Shown in pieces: positions 23,451-34,707 of a stretch of 64,000 nucleotides of DNA. The notes below the pieces were generated by a model. The model saw only the letters and a list, made by a program, of their open reading frames with translations, ran no database searches and was not told the origin of the DNA. Origin of the DNA: Misgurnus anguillicaudatus (lineage: Eukaryota > Chordata > Actinopteri > Cypriniformes > Cobitidae); contig NW_027395284.1 of the NCBI RefSeq assembly GCF_027580225.2, positions 1,197,478 through 1,261,477 on the forward strand, in the 5' to 3' direction. Positions within the stretch are counted from its first letter, which is position 1. The number at the start of each line of letters is the position of its first letter. A program made the translations under genes and the position numbers.

Positions 23451-23663
23451 CAGTGTTTCCCAACCCTGGTCCTCGGGCACCCCCTCCCAGAAAGTTTTAG
23501 ATGTCTCCTTATTTAACACACCTGAATTAACTCATCAGCTTGTTAGGGACACATGTTTACCATTTTGGAAGGAGGCTGATGAGTCGAATCAGGTGTTTTA
23601 AATAAGGAGACATCTAAAACTTTCTGGGAGGGGGTGCCCGAGGACCAGGATTGGGAAACACTG
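23451..23663. mobile_element. Palindromic hAT MITE (213 bp) inserted in the solo LTR
   Basis: Ends CAGTGTTTCCCAACCCTGGT and its reverse complement (with minor changes) frame an almost complete inverted repeat, arms about 75 bp. The 8-bp duplication GTCTAGTC lies on both sides (23443-23450, 23664-23671), diagnostic of hAT transposition. Non-coding. Confidence 0.88.
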
Positions 23664-23819
23664 GTCTAGTCTAATAGTTTATGTTGTTTGCCCCCTCGTA
23701 GGTTTTGTTTTCCTTGTTTTCTGTGTATAACAAATTCAGTGTTTGTTTATCCCGTTTGCGCTTGGGTTCGTTTCGAGTCATCCCTGACAAATATTCAGCC
23801 AATATTACCATGAAATTAT

Positions 23820-25414
23820 TAGGGCTGTCCTCGACTAAGGATTTACATATTCGAATCAGAATTGTTGAATCTTTTCATAGTCGACCGATAGTCAAATCAT
23901 CTATGTGGGTGTGTGCATGGGTTGGGAGGGGGTCAGACCAGGTACAAATTGATAACTTTTATTTTCTTTCACAAGCAGCACACATAAACAAGTTTCTGAT
24001 TAAGTAACCAAAACTGTGTTTCAAGTGATTAACGAAGACAAAACTGACGATGCATTTATATATTTTTGAGGTAAAATGTAAGGCTACATTTGTTTAATTA
24101 TTCCTCATAACATTTTAAATCCACGATCTACAGAACATCACACAAAAAACATTTTGATAACTAAACCTAAAAATATAACAAAGGTGATCCTGCCTTGGAA
24201 ACATCGGCTAATTCAGTGTTTTTATTTAATTTGGAGATTAAGCGCGTCAAAGCAGTCATGACCAAAAAAAACGACAAATGAGAAATGACAAATAATTTGT
24301 GACTGTTACTGCAAATTATAAAAACTAAGCTTTATATAAAATTCATAAAAACACTGAAATTAATGATTTTATAGACACTACGCGTTATTATTTAGCACAG
24401 AAATACCTGCTTGCTTTCACTTTGATCATCTCCATTCACTTTAGATACAGAAACAACTGATGATATTATTTATTTCAGGAATCTCTTTTCTATCATTTGA
24501 AAGTGAACACCAACCATTATATTAAATCACAAGAAAGACAGTCGTGTCAGGCATAAATATAGGTTCAGTGCAGATATTTTCCGTTTCATCACCGAAATTT
24601 AAAGAAACGGCTTACCTATTTTGTAGTTTAACTTTTGACAAGATAACCATATGTTTTAAATACATTTTAAAAACGTATACCCGTCGAAAACATCAGTTTT
24701 TTAATGTTTAGTTTGATGAACTTCTAAATATGAGACGCGGAGCACCTAGCACGTTCGGCTAAATTGCATGCGCAAGCATGGCCAGCACGCAATAGTGCGA
24801 AATCTATACAACGAAAAGCAATCCAAAATGCCTACAGACTTAAATTAGATCAGAATTTACGTTTATAATAAATACATTTTTTTTTATATAAAATAAGGTC
24901 AGAAGTAACAAAGTGCAGAACAAATGTGCAAAATGCCTCAAGTGCACGAAAACAAAACACAAGCCAAATAGATACATCAGATAACCCAGAGTGATTTATA
25001 AATAAAATAAAATGAAGAAATTATTAAAAGAATGAAAGTATAGCCAGAATTGCCAGCTTTTTCTTTTAAATGTAGAAACAAAGAGGCAATGGTTTATTAA
25101 CATAGGAACCTCTTGTGTACGTGTAGCCCGGTCACATTGGTTGCTGGATTTATTAACGCATTTTAAAAATATTTATTGAAAGCTGATACTTCACATATTA
25201 TTTGCAGAATTATAAAAATATGCTGTATATTAATATATTGTGAGAAAGCTGTTATGTGCGAAATCAGAGTTGTGCACAGTGCACCCATATACGGCCAAAA
25301 TTAAAGGATCCTCATTTCATAACACATCTGCGACGATTGGACTGTGAGATTGGTAGTCGAATCAGGCTTCTCCTATCGATGCATCGAATCTACGACTATT
25401 CGGGGTCACCCCTA
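23820..25414. mobile_element. Non-autonomous hAT element (1595 bp)
   Basis: Ends TAGGGCTGTCCTCGACTA and (reversed) TAGGGGTGACCCCGAATA are imperfect inverted repeats. The exact 8-bp duplication GAAATTAT flanks both sides (23812-23819, 25415-25422). The interior is AT-rich with only short open frames and no recognisable transposase, so it would depend on a transposase supplied elsewhere. Confidence 0.85.
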
Positions 25415-25599
25415 GAAATTATATATGTATTACCATAACATTACCCAGTTATTACCGATCTGTAAAGTGCTACCGAATAATCCCTTTACTTTACATTTTC
25501 ATTTAAAAGGCACATTTCACAAGACTTTTTTAAGATGTTAAATAAATCTTTGGTGTCCCCAAAGTGCATATGTAAAGTTCTAGCTCAAAATATAATATA

Positions 25600-26193
25600 A
25601 TTTAAAATGTAAAATAAAGAAGGGAGACGACAATGTGCTGACGGTGACTGGAACATTTACTTATAAAAGACGGCCTGATGAAAGTGATGATAAAAATAAA
25701 GTTGTCTGCAATGTCTGCAGCAAAGAATTTGCATATCACAGGAGTTCATCCAGTCTAAAGTATCCCATCAATGCAAAGCATCCAGGAGTTAACGTTAATC
25801 CGGAGGTATGACGTAGCACATCTCGTAATACCAAAGGTAAAGCGGATGATTTTTTATTTAAGGTTTATGTCCAATTGCACAAAAAAGCCCTGCAATTGAT
25901 ATTGCACTGTTAAACTTTTGGTAAATACTCTTTCTGAAGCACTGTTGCATTTATTTCCTTAGCATATTACTGTCATTTTGTTGATTGTTATGGCCATTAT
26001 TTGAAGAGTAAAAATACTGTAATAATAAAAGAGTTTTTGAACTTTAAATCTCACTAATGCTGATTCACTGATTAATTTAAATTGAAATATTTAATACTTT
26101 CACAGCAAAATTATTTATGTGATTGATTTAGATTAATTAATCACAGAGTATGTAATTAATTAGATTAAAACATTTAATTGATTGGCAGCCCTA
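25600..26193 (+). mobile_element. 5'-truncated hAT element with BED finger relic
   Basis: It interrupts the older repeat. The right end GGCAGCCCTA is the reverse of the TAGGGCTG-type hAT terminus, preceded by the AT-rich TTAATTAGATTAAAAC-type subterminal sequence. No matching left terminus or 8-bp duplication is visible, so the 5' side is deleted or decayed. Confidence 0.6.
25623..25811 (+). pseudogene. BED-type zinc finger fragment of a hAT transposase
   Basis: A 62-codon frame without an ATG encodes a basic stretch (TYKRRPDESDDKN) followed by a BED finger core VCNVCSKEFAYHRSSSS and ending KYPINAKHPG. The CxxC pair and the last histidine are present, but the first zinc-binding histidine expected in KYHxNAKH is proline. 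A TGA stop follows at 25809. BED fingers sit at the N terminus of hAT transposases and ZBED proteins and bind DNA. No catalytic domain follows, so this is a relic; its location inside a hAT-ended fragment supports that. Confidence 0.7.
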
Positions 26194-26424
26194 ATTGTAA
26201 CATTTTGTAGGTGTGAGCAAAAATGTGCTGTTTTGGGGTCATTTGGTGTCATTTTAAATGCAAATGAGCTGATCTATGCACAAAATGGCAGTGCTGTGGT
26301 TGGATAGTGCAGTTAAGGGGCGGTATTATTTTCAATTACCTTTTTTTTAATGCTTGTAGAGAATGGTTTACCAAAACTAAGTTACTGGGTTGATCGTTTT
26401 CACATTTTCTAGGTTGACACTTAA

Positions 26425-26758
26425 AGGGATAGTTCACTTTAAAATGAAAATTCTGTCATCATTTACTCATCCTCATGTTGTTCTAAACCTGTATAAATTT
26501 ATTTTTTCTGATAAACACAAAAGAAGAAATTTTGATTAAATGATGGTAAACACACAGCAGAGAGTGACCATTGACTTCCATAGTAGGAATAAAAAATATA
26601 ATGGAATTTAATGGGAACTGTGTGCTTACCATCATTTATCAAAATATTTTCTTCATCTATTATCACAATACTTCCAAAATATTTTTCCTACTATGGAAGT
26701 CCATGGTCACTATCTGCTGTGTTTTGACAGAATTTTCATTTTAAAGTAAACTATCCCT
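26425..26758. mobile_element. TTAA-flanked MITE (334 bp), AGGGATAGTT family
   Basis: Ends AGGGATAGTTCACTTTAAAA and its near-exact reverse form terminal inverted repeats of at least 30 bp, flanked by TTAA (26421-26424, 26759-26762). TTAA duplications fit piggyBac or Kolobok-type transposases. The uninterrupted site is seen in the sister repeat at about 29480 (GCACTTAAACATG). Non-coding; a truncated relative lies at 63367-63573. Confidence 0.88.
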
Positions 26759-26797
26759 TTAAACATGGAAAAGTCCAATTTGATATGTCCCCTTTAA

Positions 26798-27534
26798 AAA
26801 ATAACTAGTTACTTAGTAATCTATTACACCAAAAACTGTTCTACATGTAGAACCTAAAGCAAACATCACTGTGAAAATGTCTGGGAAGCCAAACCTCACA
26901 TCACTGTGTGGTGATCAGTCATAAAGCAGCCGCTGTAACATTCAGCCTCTGAATGAGGATTGAGAGAGACACAAGTAGACGGGAAGCAGATTTGTTTCAG
27001 TCATTTATCTTTCAGGTGTGAGCACTCCAGAGGGCCACTCTGTTCCGCACCTCATGCTCCAAATCTCATCAAAGATCCCACACACTACAGATTCACCACC
27101 CATCTGCTCTTCTACACAGAGGTTACAGGAAAACATCACAAACCTACGTGAATGATTTGCACATTTAGCATGATTAAAGTATGCAAGGGACTTGAATTAA
27201 ATTATCAAATAATCACTTGCAAATTCCAGGGGGTGGGGGTCAAACCCATCTGAGGGTTTTCCCCCTAAAAATTCCATAAAACCATGCCTATTATAAAAAA
27301 ATATAAAGATATTTCGTTTAAATAATTGTGTATTTAGTAAAAGAAAAACAAATGAAATTGGAGCAAAAATGCGTATTAATTTTAGAAACATTTGAGTGCC
27401 CCCTCCATTGCCTCACAGTGGTTTGGTCGAGAAGCTGCATTCAAATCAAAACAAAATATTTTTCAACAAAATGCTTTGCATGATGCTGTTATTTTATAGT
27501 TTTATTCTGTAATGACAAAGACTCGTTAATGTTA
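26798..27534. other. Low-copy sequence, no gene seen
   Basis: No defined repeat ends and no convincing exon. The 27197-27391 reverse-strand frame is short and hydrophobic without a family match I recognise. Confidence 0.4.
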
Positions 27535-27780
27535 AGGGCTCTATCATACACCTGGCGCAATGTGGCGCAATGCCCGACGCAAGTGTCTTTTGCTAGTTTC
27601 AACCCGGTGCAATGATCACTTCATGTTTAGCGCCACATTGTTTAAATAGCAAATGCATTTGCATCCAATTTTGCACCCATGGGCGTCCTGGTCTTAAAAC
27701 GAGGAGTGTTCAAGAGCATTGTTGGCACATTGCTATTTTGAGGCAAACTAAAATAGACTACAGCATGGCGCAATATTGTT
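27535..27780. repeat. Dispersed repeat GGCGCAATG family, copy 1
   Basis: CTATCATACACCTGGCGCAATG through AAAATAGACTAC closely matches 43189-43425 in the same orientation, with shared GTGTCTTTTGCTAGTTTCAA and TTGTTTAAATAGCAAATGCA. Confidence 0.8.
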
Positions 27781-28780
27781 TTTGTTATTTAATGAGTGTA
27801 TTTGTAATTTGTGCCTATAAACGTGACAACAACGCAGTTTGCTTATCACACATATGGATGCACAGCAGCACAAAACGCTTTAAAATATGAAAACGTAAAG
27901 GATTACAATGTAAAAGATTATTATTGAGTCTCCTGGACATAAATGAGGACCGATTATTAGATTATGCGCTGATGTCTTCCTTGTTCTATGAAGTCCCTCC
28001 TACAGAAATATGTATCGAGTTCTGATTGTGTAGTTTGTTTAGTGTGCTGTGATTCGATAGCAGCTTAGCTTGCCGTTAGCTTAGCTGGCGACTGAAGTAT
28101 TCCTGTGGGCGGGGTTTAGTCAAAAAACTGTTCTAGTGATGTCATTTAAGCAGGAAGTAGAGGGCTGTAGTCCAAACGAGCCGTTCACTTTAAGCTTTGA
28201 AAGGGCAATTCTGTTCAAGAAAATATATCGCCTGGGAGTGAACTTTGAGCTTTATCATTTTACAGGTATTATTTATGCTATTATAGCAACATTACACACT
28301 AAATAGGGTTTAAAAAATGAGATCAGAAAGAATTTGTGACCTTTAAATACATTTTTCCTCCCTATAAGTCAAGATAGCACGAGGGGCAGGGTGGAGATGC
28401 ATTTTTGTCACATGCAGAGTATAGTAGTAAAGTCTAACCACAGTACTTTGTTTTCGCTTCTATCAAGCCAAACTGTGGGCTTAAATTATAATGTAACGGT
28501 TGTAAAACCTAATTAAATTACATCATCCTCACAACATGATTTGCGAGTCCTGTCGGATTGATTCCTTCGACATTGAAGGTAAAGACTGCAACTCACCATT
28601 CTGCGTTCTTTAACATCGTCATCAAGCTCCAGCCATTATTGTTGTTTGGCGATCTCTACTGATTACTGATTAACATGTTGTGCCTTTAATTATAAACCAA
28701 ATAGCACGATAACAAAATGTATGCTGTTAAGTGCACACCTTAATCCACATAAATGTTTGTCTGCACCATACATCACATAT
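27781..28780. other. Old repeat-like sequence, no gene seen
   Basis: The part 28030-28320 has the look of a degraded TTTAA-ended element (GGGCGGGGTTTAGTC, ending GTGACCTTTAAA) but no reliable boundaries. Confidence 0.35.
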
Positions 28781-28784
28781 TTAA

Positions 28785-29058
28785 AGGAACAGTAGGATTG
28801 TGGACAAAACTGTTATTCCAATCACAAAACTTGTGGCTAAAACCGGTACTGCAATCACACAACTGGTGGCCAATACACAAAATGACAACATAAACATCAG
28901 TTGAGGGCTGCAACTCCTCTTTTTAAATGACAATATCCTGGCCATACCACTGTTGTCGGTGATATAAGTATTTGAAATGAAAATTATTTCTTAATGTCTA
29001 GTGATATATCAGGGCCATTTTATGATTAATTGATATAAATTGCTTACATACTGTTCCT
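28785..29058. mobile_element. TTAA-flanked MITE (274 bp) with AGGAACAGTA ends
   Basis: AGGAACAGTA at the left is mirrored by TACTGTTCCT at the right, and TTAA lies outside each end (28781-28784, 29059-29062). Non-coding. Confidence 0.75.
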
Positions 29059-29097
29059 TTAAGGGTAAAGATCTGTTCTTGAGTTCTGTCTGCCCTT

Positions 29098-29520
29098 TTT
29101 TTGAGACCTTTTTAAGATGTAGATTTTTAAGATATCAGTGTCCCCAAAGCACATACATGAAGTTGTAGCTCAAAATAGCATATAGATAATTTATTATAGC
29201 ATGATAGAATTGCCACTTTGTAGATGTGAGCAAAAATTTGCCATTTTGGGATTGGTCCTTTAAAATGCAAATGAGCCAATAAAATGCAAACACTGATCAC
29301 CATAAAGTAGTTTGTTGTCAATTATTTTCTCTCTCTCTCTCTCTCTTTGTCTGCACTAAATGGCTGTGCCGTGGTTGGATAGTGCAGATTAAGGGCGGTA
29401 TTATCATAATAAGATACTTGCAACGAATGGTTTACCACGTTTTCTAGGTTGATAGAAGCACTGGGGACCCAATTATAGCACTTAAACATGAATAAAGACA
29501 GATTTTTATAGTATGTCCAC
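29098..29520 (+). repeat. Old dispersed repeat, copy without the two insertions
   Basis: It aligns with the interrupted copy at 25506-26797 and supplies the empty site (GCACTTAAACATG) for the TTAA MITE there. A (CT)n run lies inside at 29328-29347. Confidence 0.75.
29328..29347. repeat. (CT)n microsatellite
   Basis: Ten CT dinucleotides. Confidence 0.9.
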
Positions 29521-30770
29521 TTGAAATCTAACAGCCTGAGACATGTACATACTGATATTTATGTTGACCTGTATAGAAATGGGTAAGGTTAGAGTTGGCG
29601 TAGCAAATATACAGTATATATGGTGTAATATCACCTTTCACATTGGCATAAGTGTGCAAAGAACCTAACAGCCTCGGCACAGCGAGGTAAAGCTACAGTA
29701 CTGTATTTTATAGCTCTAATCACCTGAAATGAACCCCTCAAATCTCATTACAATTGTGTTGTTCAGGAGAGCATAGCAGCTTTGAGTGGAATAAGGGAGC
29801 GCTGTGGCTGTGCAGCTTTTCAGTGCTTCTCGACGGCTCAGGGGGACAGCGTGCAGATTAAGAGGAAATGAAGTCATCCTTCACAGAACACAAGCCCTAC
29901 ATCAGCAGAGCGAGAGCCCTCGCGCTCCGCTCCCCGAGGATGCGTTCGGCAGGTTGTGAAGGTATAGCGGTGATGTCTGGCACCGCTGTGACAGCCCAGT
30001 CACGACACCCGTGGGACCCTGAGAGATTCGCTTCAGAAGCCGTTCAAATCAAGTGCATTTCACAGAGCTAGAGAGAAGTACAAACTAATCAAAACTGTTG
30101 CCATTCTAGATGGCTGGTTTTGCTATCTGCTCGACTGTACCATTTTAATCCATCAAGTATTTGTTGCTTCTGCGCGAGTCAACTTTTTCGTTACACTTGA
30201 GAGGAGTTAATAATTGAATTGTTGAATGGTTCCCCTCATGTCTTTGTGAACTTCTGAGTGCAGCGTGAAAGATGACAATCAATCTTACAAGAAACGCACG
30301 GTAGATTTACATGTTGAAGTTTGTAATGCTGGTCAATCTGCTAACACTTTTCTAGGTGGCTCAGTGTTTTATAAGGAGACAAAGCTTTTAAGCCACAAGT
30401 CATATCTTGGATAAGCTTTTTCATGGTTATGGTGCTTGCCACCCAAAGATGTGGGTTTGAATTCCAAGGAAACAATAGATCAAATTTATGGAACTGGAAT
30501 ACACTGTGAGCTGCTTTTGATATTATGAATAATGAATATTATATAGACTTGGAAATGGACACCTTTCACTAAACCCTGTGAGTAACCACCCTGAACATGC
30601 TAGCGAGTCGCGACTATCAATACTGCATGCACTCCAAAAATGCTTGGTTATTTTCAGCCCAACCTTGGGTCAAAAAGGAACAAACAAAACCTGTTGAGTG
30701 GTAATTTAACTTATGCTGGGTTGTTTTAACTAGAAATGCATTTCTAATTTAAAGAGCCACACAGATCCAA
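29521..30770. other. Low-copy sequence, no gene established
   Basis: 29868-30071 is a 67-codon frame rich in Arg and Ala with no recognised domain and no splice context. A B-box-like GTGGGTTTGAATTCC near 30450 could be a decayed tRNA-derived SINE. Confidence 0.35.
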
Positions 30771-30818
30771 AATCAAAAATTACCTGTATTGCAGTGTGTC
30801 ATGTAGCTGTCCATCAAT

Positions 30819-32070
30819 TAGGGGTGCACAATTCAGAAAATTTCACGATTCGATTCCGATTTTTAGGCTCGAGATTCGATTCAAAATTGATTTTCGATTC
30901 AAAAACGATTCTCGATTTTAAAAAACGATTCACAGTATGTAAATGTAGTTTACTTTTTCCTATGTGACTGATTGTAGTAGATATACAATTTTAAAGAAAA
31001 GAAACACAACAAATTAAATGTAGTTTGATATTACTTTATGTATTTATGGAAAAATAAAAACTGTTATGAAGCAATTAGATGACCCCTTTAATCAAACTCT
31101 ATTAAATACAATAATATAGTATATTAATGATAGACTGTGCAGGCCTATAGATTAGAAATGTGACTGGTGTTATAATGGGTATTATTTCTATTAGATAGAG
31201 CAGATGCAGGAAAAGTGTCCCTCTTTAATCCACTCATTATTTCAGATTCAAAAGTCTACTTGCTGTCCCACTGACAGGGGACTTTACATTACAGCTTTGC
31301 GTTTTGTAAATATTAAGTCAGCTTGAGCTTTGCTCGTTCAGTGCAATAGATTTTAGAAAATATATGGTTTATTAATAATAATAGAAAAGAGCCAGTTTTA
31401 TCGCCATAGAAACCGTCGGCATGCTGAAACTGCACGCGAGCTTTAGCGCGGTAGCGCTCACGGTCATTCTCCGATCGACTCAGGTTTTATACATAATGTT
31501 AATCAGACTTTGGACCCGAAGTAATTTAATTATGACTGACCCGGACCCGACTGACCATTTCAAATACAAACCCGGAACCAAACGGGCAGCGGGTGCTCCG
31601 TCAAGTTCTCTAATGTTAAAACTCTGCTCAAGTTCAGAAACATGAAGGATACAATGTGACACGAGCTTGTTCGCGTCGCATCCCAATTCATTGAGAAACA
31701 AAGAGCATGTGAACGCATACCGAACTCATCATGTCGCACACAAAATGTTGTTATTAAAGCGTGTCATCATCATGTAAAAACAAAAAAGACAAAATTTGAT
31801 GCCAGATATACTTGGGCACTTGATAATATAACTGGGCAGCACTGCAGCAGCAATGTGTGGGAAAGACTGTGACAAGAGTGTGCGGGCGTCAGTGTGAATA
31901 CGACGCAGCGCCATCTATGGAAATACTGAGATAAACTAATTTCAGGACAATAGTAACACGGCATTACAAAAAAAATGATGAATCGATTTTTGGAATTCTA
32001 TGAATTGATTCTGAATCGGCAAAGCTTGAATCGCGATTCAAATGTGAATCGATTTTTTTGCACACCCCTA
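30819..32070. mobile_element. Non-autonomous hAT element (1252 bp)
   Basis: Ends TAGGGGTGCACAATTC and (reversed) TAGGGGTGTGCAAAAA, with repeated CGATTC/GAATCG words in both subterminal regions. The exact 8-bp duplication CCATCAAT flanks both sides (30811-30818, 32071-32078). No transposase frame is present. An isolated GCGCCATCTATGG box lies at about 31908. Confidence 0.87.
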
Positions 32071-32284
32071 CCATCAATGTAAACAATGTGCAAAGTAGTT
32101 GAACCAAAAAGTGCACAATTAATAAAGTTTTGGCTTCTAAAGTAGGGAATCAACTGTGAATCGCTGAAACGAGTGGGTTGAATTTCCTGCCTGACTTTAT
32201 CCACGTAATGACCTGCCCACATCTAGTATATCACGCTATGTTTTCAGCTTGTGTTGTTTTCACTACCAAAGGATGAAGATATAT

Positions 32285-32884
32285 GAAGAATCTGTGGTTA
32301 AAATTACTTTTTCAAGGAGGGATATACTAAACGTTTGGCTGTGAAGAATCTGTGGTTAAAATTACTTTTTCACGGAGGAATTTACTAGACATTTGGCTGT
32401 GAAGAATCAGTGGTTAAAATTACTTTTTTACGGAGGGATTTACTAGACATTTGGCTGTGAAGAATCAGGGGTTAAAATTACTTTTTTAAGGAGGGATTTA
32501 CTAGACATTTGGCTGTGAAGAATCAGGGGTTAAAATTACTTTTTTAAGGAGGGATTTACTAGACATTTGGCTGTGAAGAATCAGTGGTTAAAATTACTTT
32601 TTCACGGTGGGATTTACTAGAAATTTGGCTGTGAAGAATCAGTGGTTAAAATTACGATGGGATTTACTAGACCCTGCTGAAAAAAACAATAAAACCATTA
32701 CAGAAAATTCTAATGGTTTCCATTAAAATACCAATAGTAACCATTAACTTTACCTTTAAAACCACTACACTGTAGTGTGTTTTGGGCCATATTCCATCAG
32801 AACCAATAAAATTCCCAATAAAACCTATATAATTTCTGTGATGGTGTCTATTGTTTTTTTTTTAGCAGGGACGTTTGGCAATGA
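32285..32884. repeat. 58-bp minisatellite, about seven copies, split by a MITE
   Basis: Copies start at 32285, 32343, 32401, 32459, 32517, 32575 and 32633, each beginning GAAGAATC and ending ATTTGGCTGT. The last copy is broken after TACTAGAC by a 197-bp element and resumes as GACGTTTGGCAATGAAAG. The 58-bp period is not a multiple of three, so it is not coding. Confidence 0.9.
32673..32869. mobile_element. MITE (197 bp) inserted in the 58-bp minisatellite
   Basis: Ends CCTGCTGAAAAAAACAAT and the reversed CCTGCTAAAAAAAAAACAAT are mirrored. GAC is present on both sides (32670-32672, 32870-32872). Neighbouring minisatellite copies, with a single GAC in TACTAGACATTTGG, show the empty site. Confidence 0.75.
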
Positions 32885-32958
32885 AAGACGGTTCAGTACC
32901 CACTTTATTTGGAAAAACATGCGTCTCCTAACAACCTGTAAGTATGATTATAGCTATA

Positions 32959-33460
32959 TACTTGCTTAAATGAGTGTAAAAATTTTAATGTCTGTCATCG
33001 TTTTTAAAACCTAATGGACTAATGATGAATGATGTGTATTGATGTTGTTTTTTAAACTCTTAATATACTGTCTGAGAGTCATGTTAGCAAGCGGCTAACG
33101 CATGCTGCACTTACGGTTTTGCTATGGCGCAGTTAGTTAACATACTTGCTTAAATGAGTGTAAAAATTTTAATGTCTGTTGTCGTTTTTATAACTTTGAT
33201 TAATGATGAATGATGTGTACTGATGTTGATTTTTAAACTCTTAATATACTGTCAGAGAGTCAGGTTAGCAAGTGGCTAACGCATGTGCACTAACTTAAGT
33301 GTTTACATTTTTGCTATGGTTCGGTTAGCTAACATACTTGCTTAAATGAGTGTAAAATGTTAGTTTCTATCGTCATTTTATTTCTTGGATTAATGATGAA
33401 TTATGTGTATTGATGTCGATAATGTCTTTTCAGTAAATCATGTTAGCACTAGGTCAATAC
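32959..33460. repeat. Tandem repeat, about 190-bp period, three copies
   Basis: Copies begin TACTTGCTTAAATGAGTGTAA at 32959, 33143 and 33335 (periods 184 and 192 bp). Shared landmarks are TTAATGATGAAT, ATGTGTA and GTTAGCAAG. The third copy is truncated. Confidence 0.85.
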
Positions 33461-34703
33461 TTGTTGCACTTTTGTTGGTCTGTGCCACTGATCTGTGGTC
33501 TGTGCAGAGACTCTGTCAGTTGACCAATCAGAGCAGAGAAGGCTACTGAAAGGTGGGGTTTAGGCAGACTGAGTCGTTGAACGGTTTCACACTAATCGTT
33601 TGGGGATCTCTGAGAAACGGGGTAATTTTAAATTTATATTTTGAGAAAACTACAGTGTTTTTTGACCTTACATGCATTTAAACCTGTTGTCCGGGACTTA
33701 TAAACAGTGATAGGACGCTTAAAATTGGCATCTTACTGGCTCTTTAACAAACAATGAAAATTAAATGCATCTAATCTGATGCATAAGGCAAACAACCTCA
33801 AAAACGTAACCACAGTTCGTAAAAAGCTCCTTAATGGTGCTTTTTGCTAAAACGTAACTGTACGTCATACATAAACGATCTATTAATTCACTTTTTTTTT
33901 TTGGAGGATAAATCTCCCCAGAACACTCTGGCATTGAGAATTTTGCATGGGCAAGCAAAACTTACTTGGTACTTGATTGCTTCTGAAGTTTGTTAGATAG
34001 ACTCGCTCTTATCTTGTTTCATTCTCTCTGAGGTAGGAATATTCCCATGATGAAAGTTACTGTAGCTTAACCGCACCAATCTGATACGCCCTGTCAGCAT
34101 TTAAAATGAGTGTGCGAGATTCGAGCAGTCTTTGTTACTTACTGCAGTCTGCAGAAAAAACAGGGTTAATAAATTTTATTGTTTCTCGATATCTTATCCC
34201 ATTTTTAAAGCCTGATGTACTTTCAAAACCTAAGAAGTATTATAAATTGGGACACATCATGACATGGGTATCATCTTAGGCTATTCTCTCCCCAATATAT
34301 TATCCACAGGAAAGGGGCATCGGCTATCCATTCACTCTCTCTACACTGTTATCAGACAATAAGGTATGAATTGTGATAAAATCAGGTTCATGGGTCAGGC
34401 TGAATAAAGACTATTCAATAACAACCACTGTAATTTACAGTAGCTGTCTAACATGAGAAACATAAAAGAGAATTTTATAACATACTGATCTGAGAATAAA
34501 GATCCATTAAATATATCGACGTATAATCCAACGATTCATCACAGATTGCAGAATTTGACTTTTTAAATGAATGGTATTTGACTTGATTTGAGGGCTGTTG
34601 GATGATTTTTAGGGAAATTTTTTGTCAGTTACTGTTACAAAGCTAGTGCACTAACTTGGAATGGCATGCAAGGGAATAGTATTGACCACATTTTGATAGT
34701 ATT
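33461..34703. other. No gene seen
   Basis: The 33480-33740 portion resembles an old element ending CTTACTGGCTCTTTAA; the rest is featureless to me. Confidence 0.35.
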
Positions 34704-34707
34704 TTAA

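Larger units (their letters stand above)
22473..23789 (+). mobile_element. Solo LTR carrying two later insertions
   Basis: The segment starts TGTCAGGATCC, ends CATCCCTGACA, and is flanked by AATAT on both sides (22468-22472, 23790-23794). TG...CA ends with a 5-bp target duplication are typical of LTR retrotransposons. A TATTTAAA box near 22668 would suit a U3 promoter. There is no gag/pol sequence, so I read it as a solo LTR. Removing the two nested elements leaves roughly 0.5 kb, a normal LTR size. Family not identified. Confidence 0.6.
25506..26797 (+). repeat. Old dispersed repeat, interrupted by two insertions
   Basis: Segments 25506-25595, 26197-26424 and 26759-26797 align in order with the less interrupted copy at 29098-29520 (shared TTTTTAAGATGT, GTGTCCCCAAAG, GCAAAAATGTGC, GTGGTTGGATAGTGCAG, TTTTCTAGGTTGA). 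The breaks are filled by a hAT fragment and a TTAA MITE. Confidence 0.75.
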
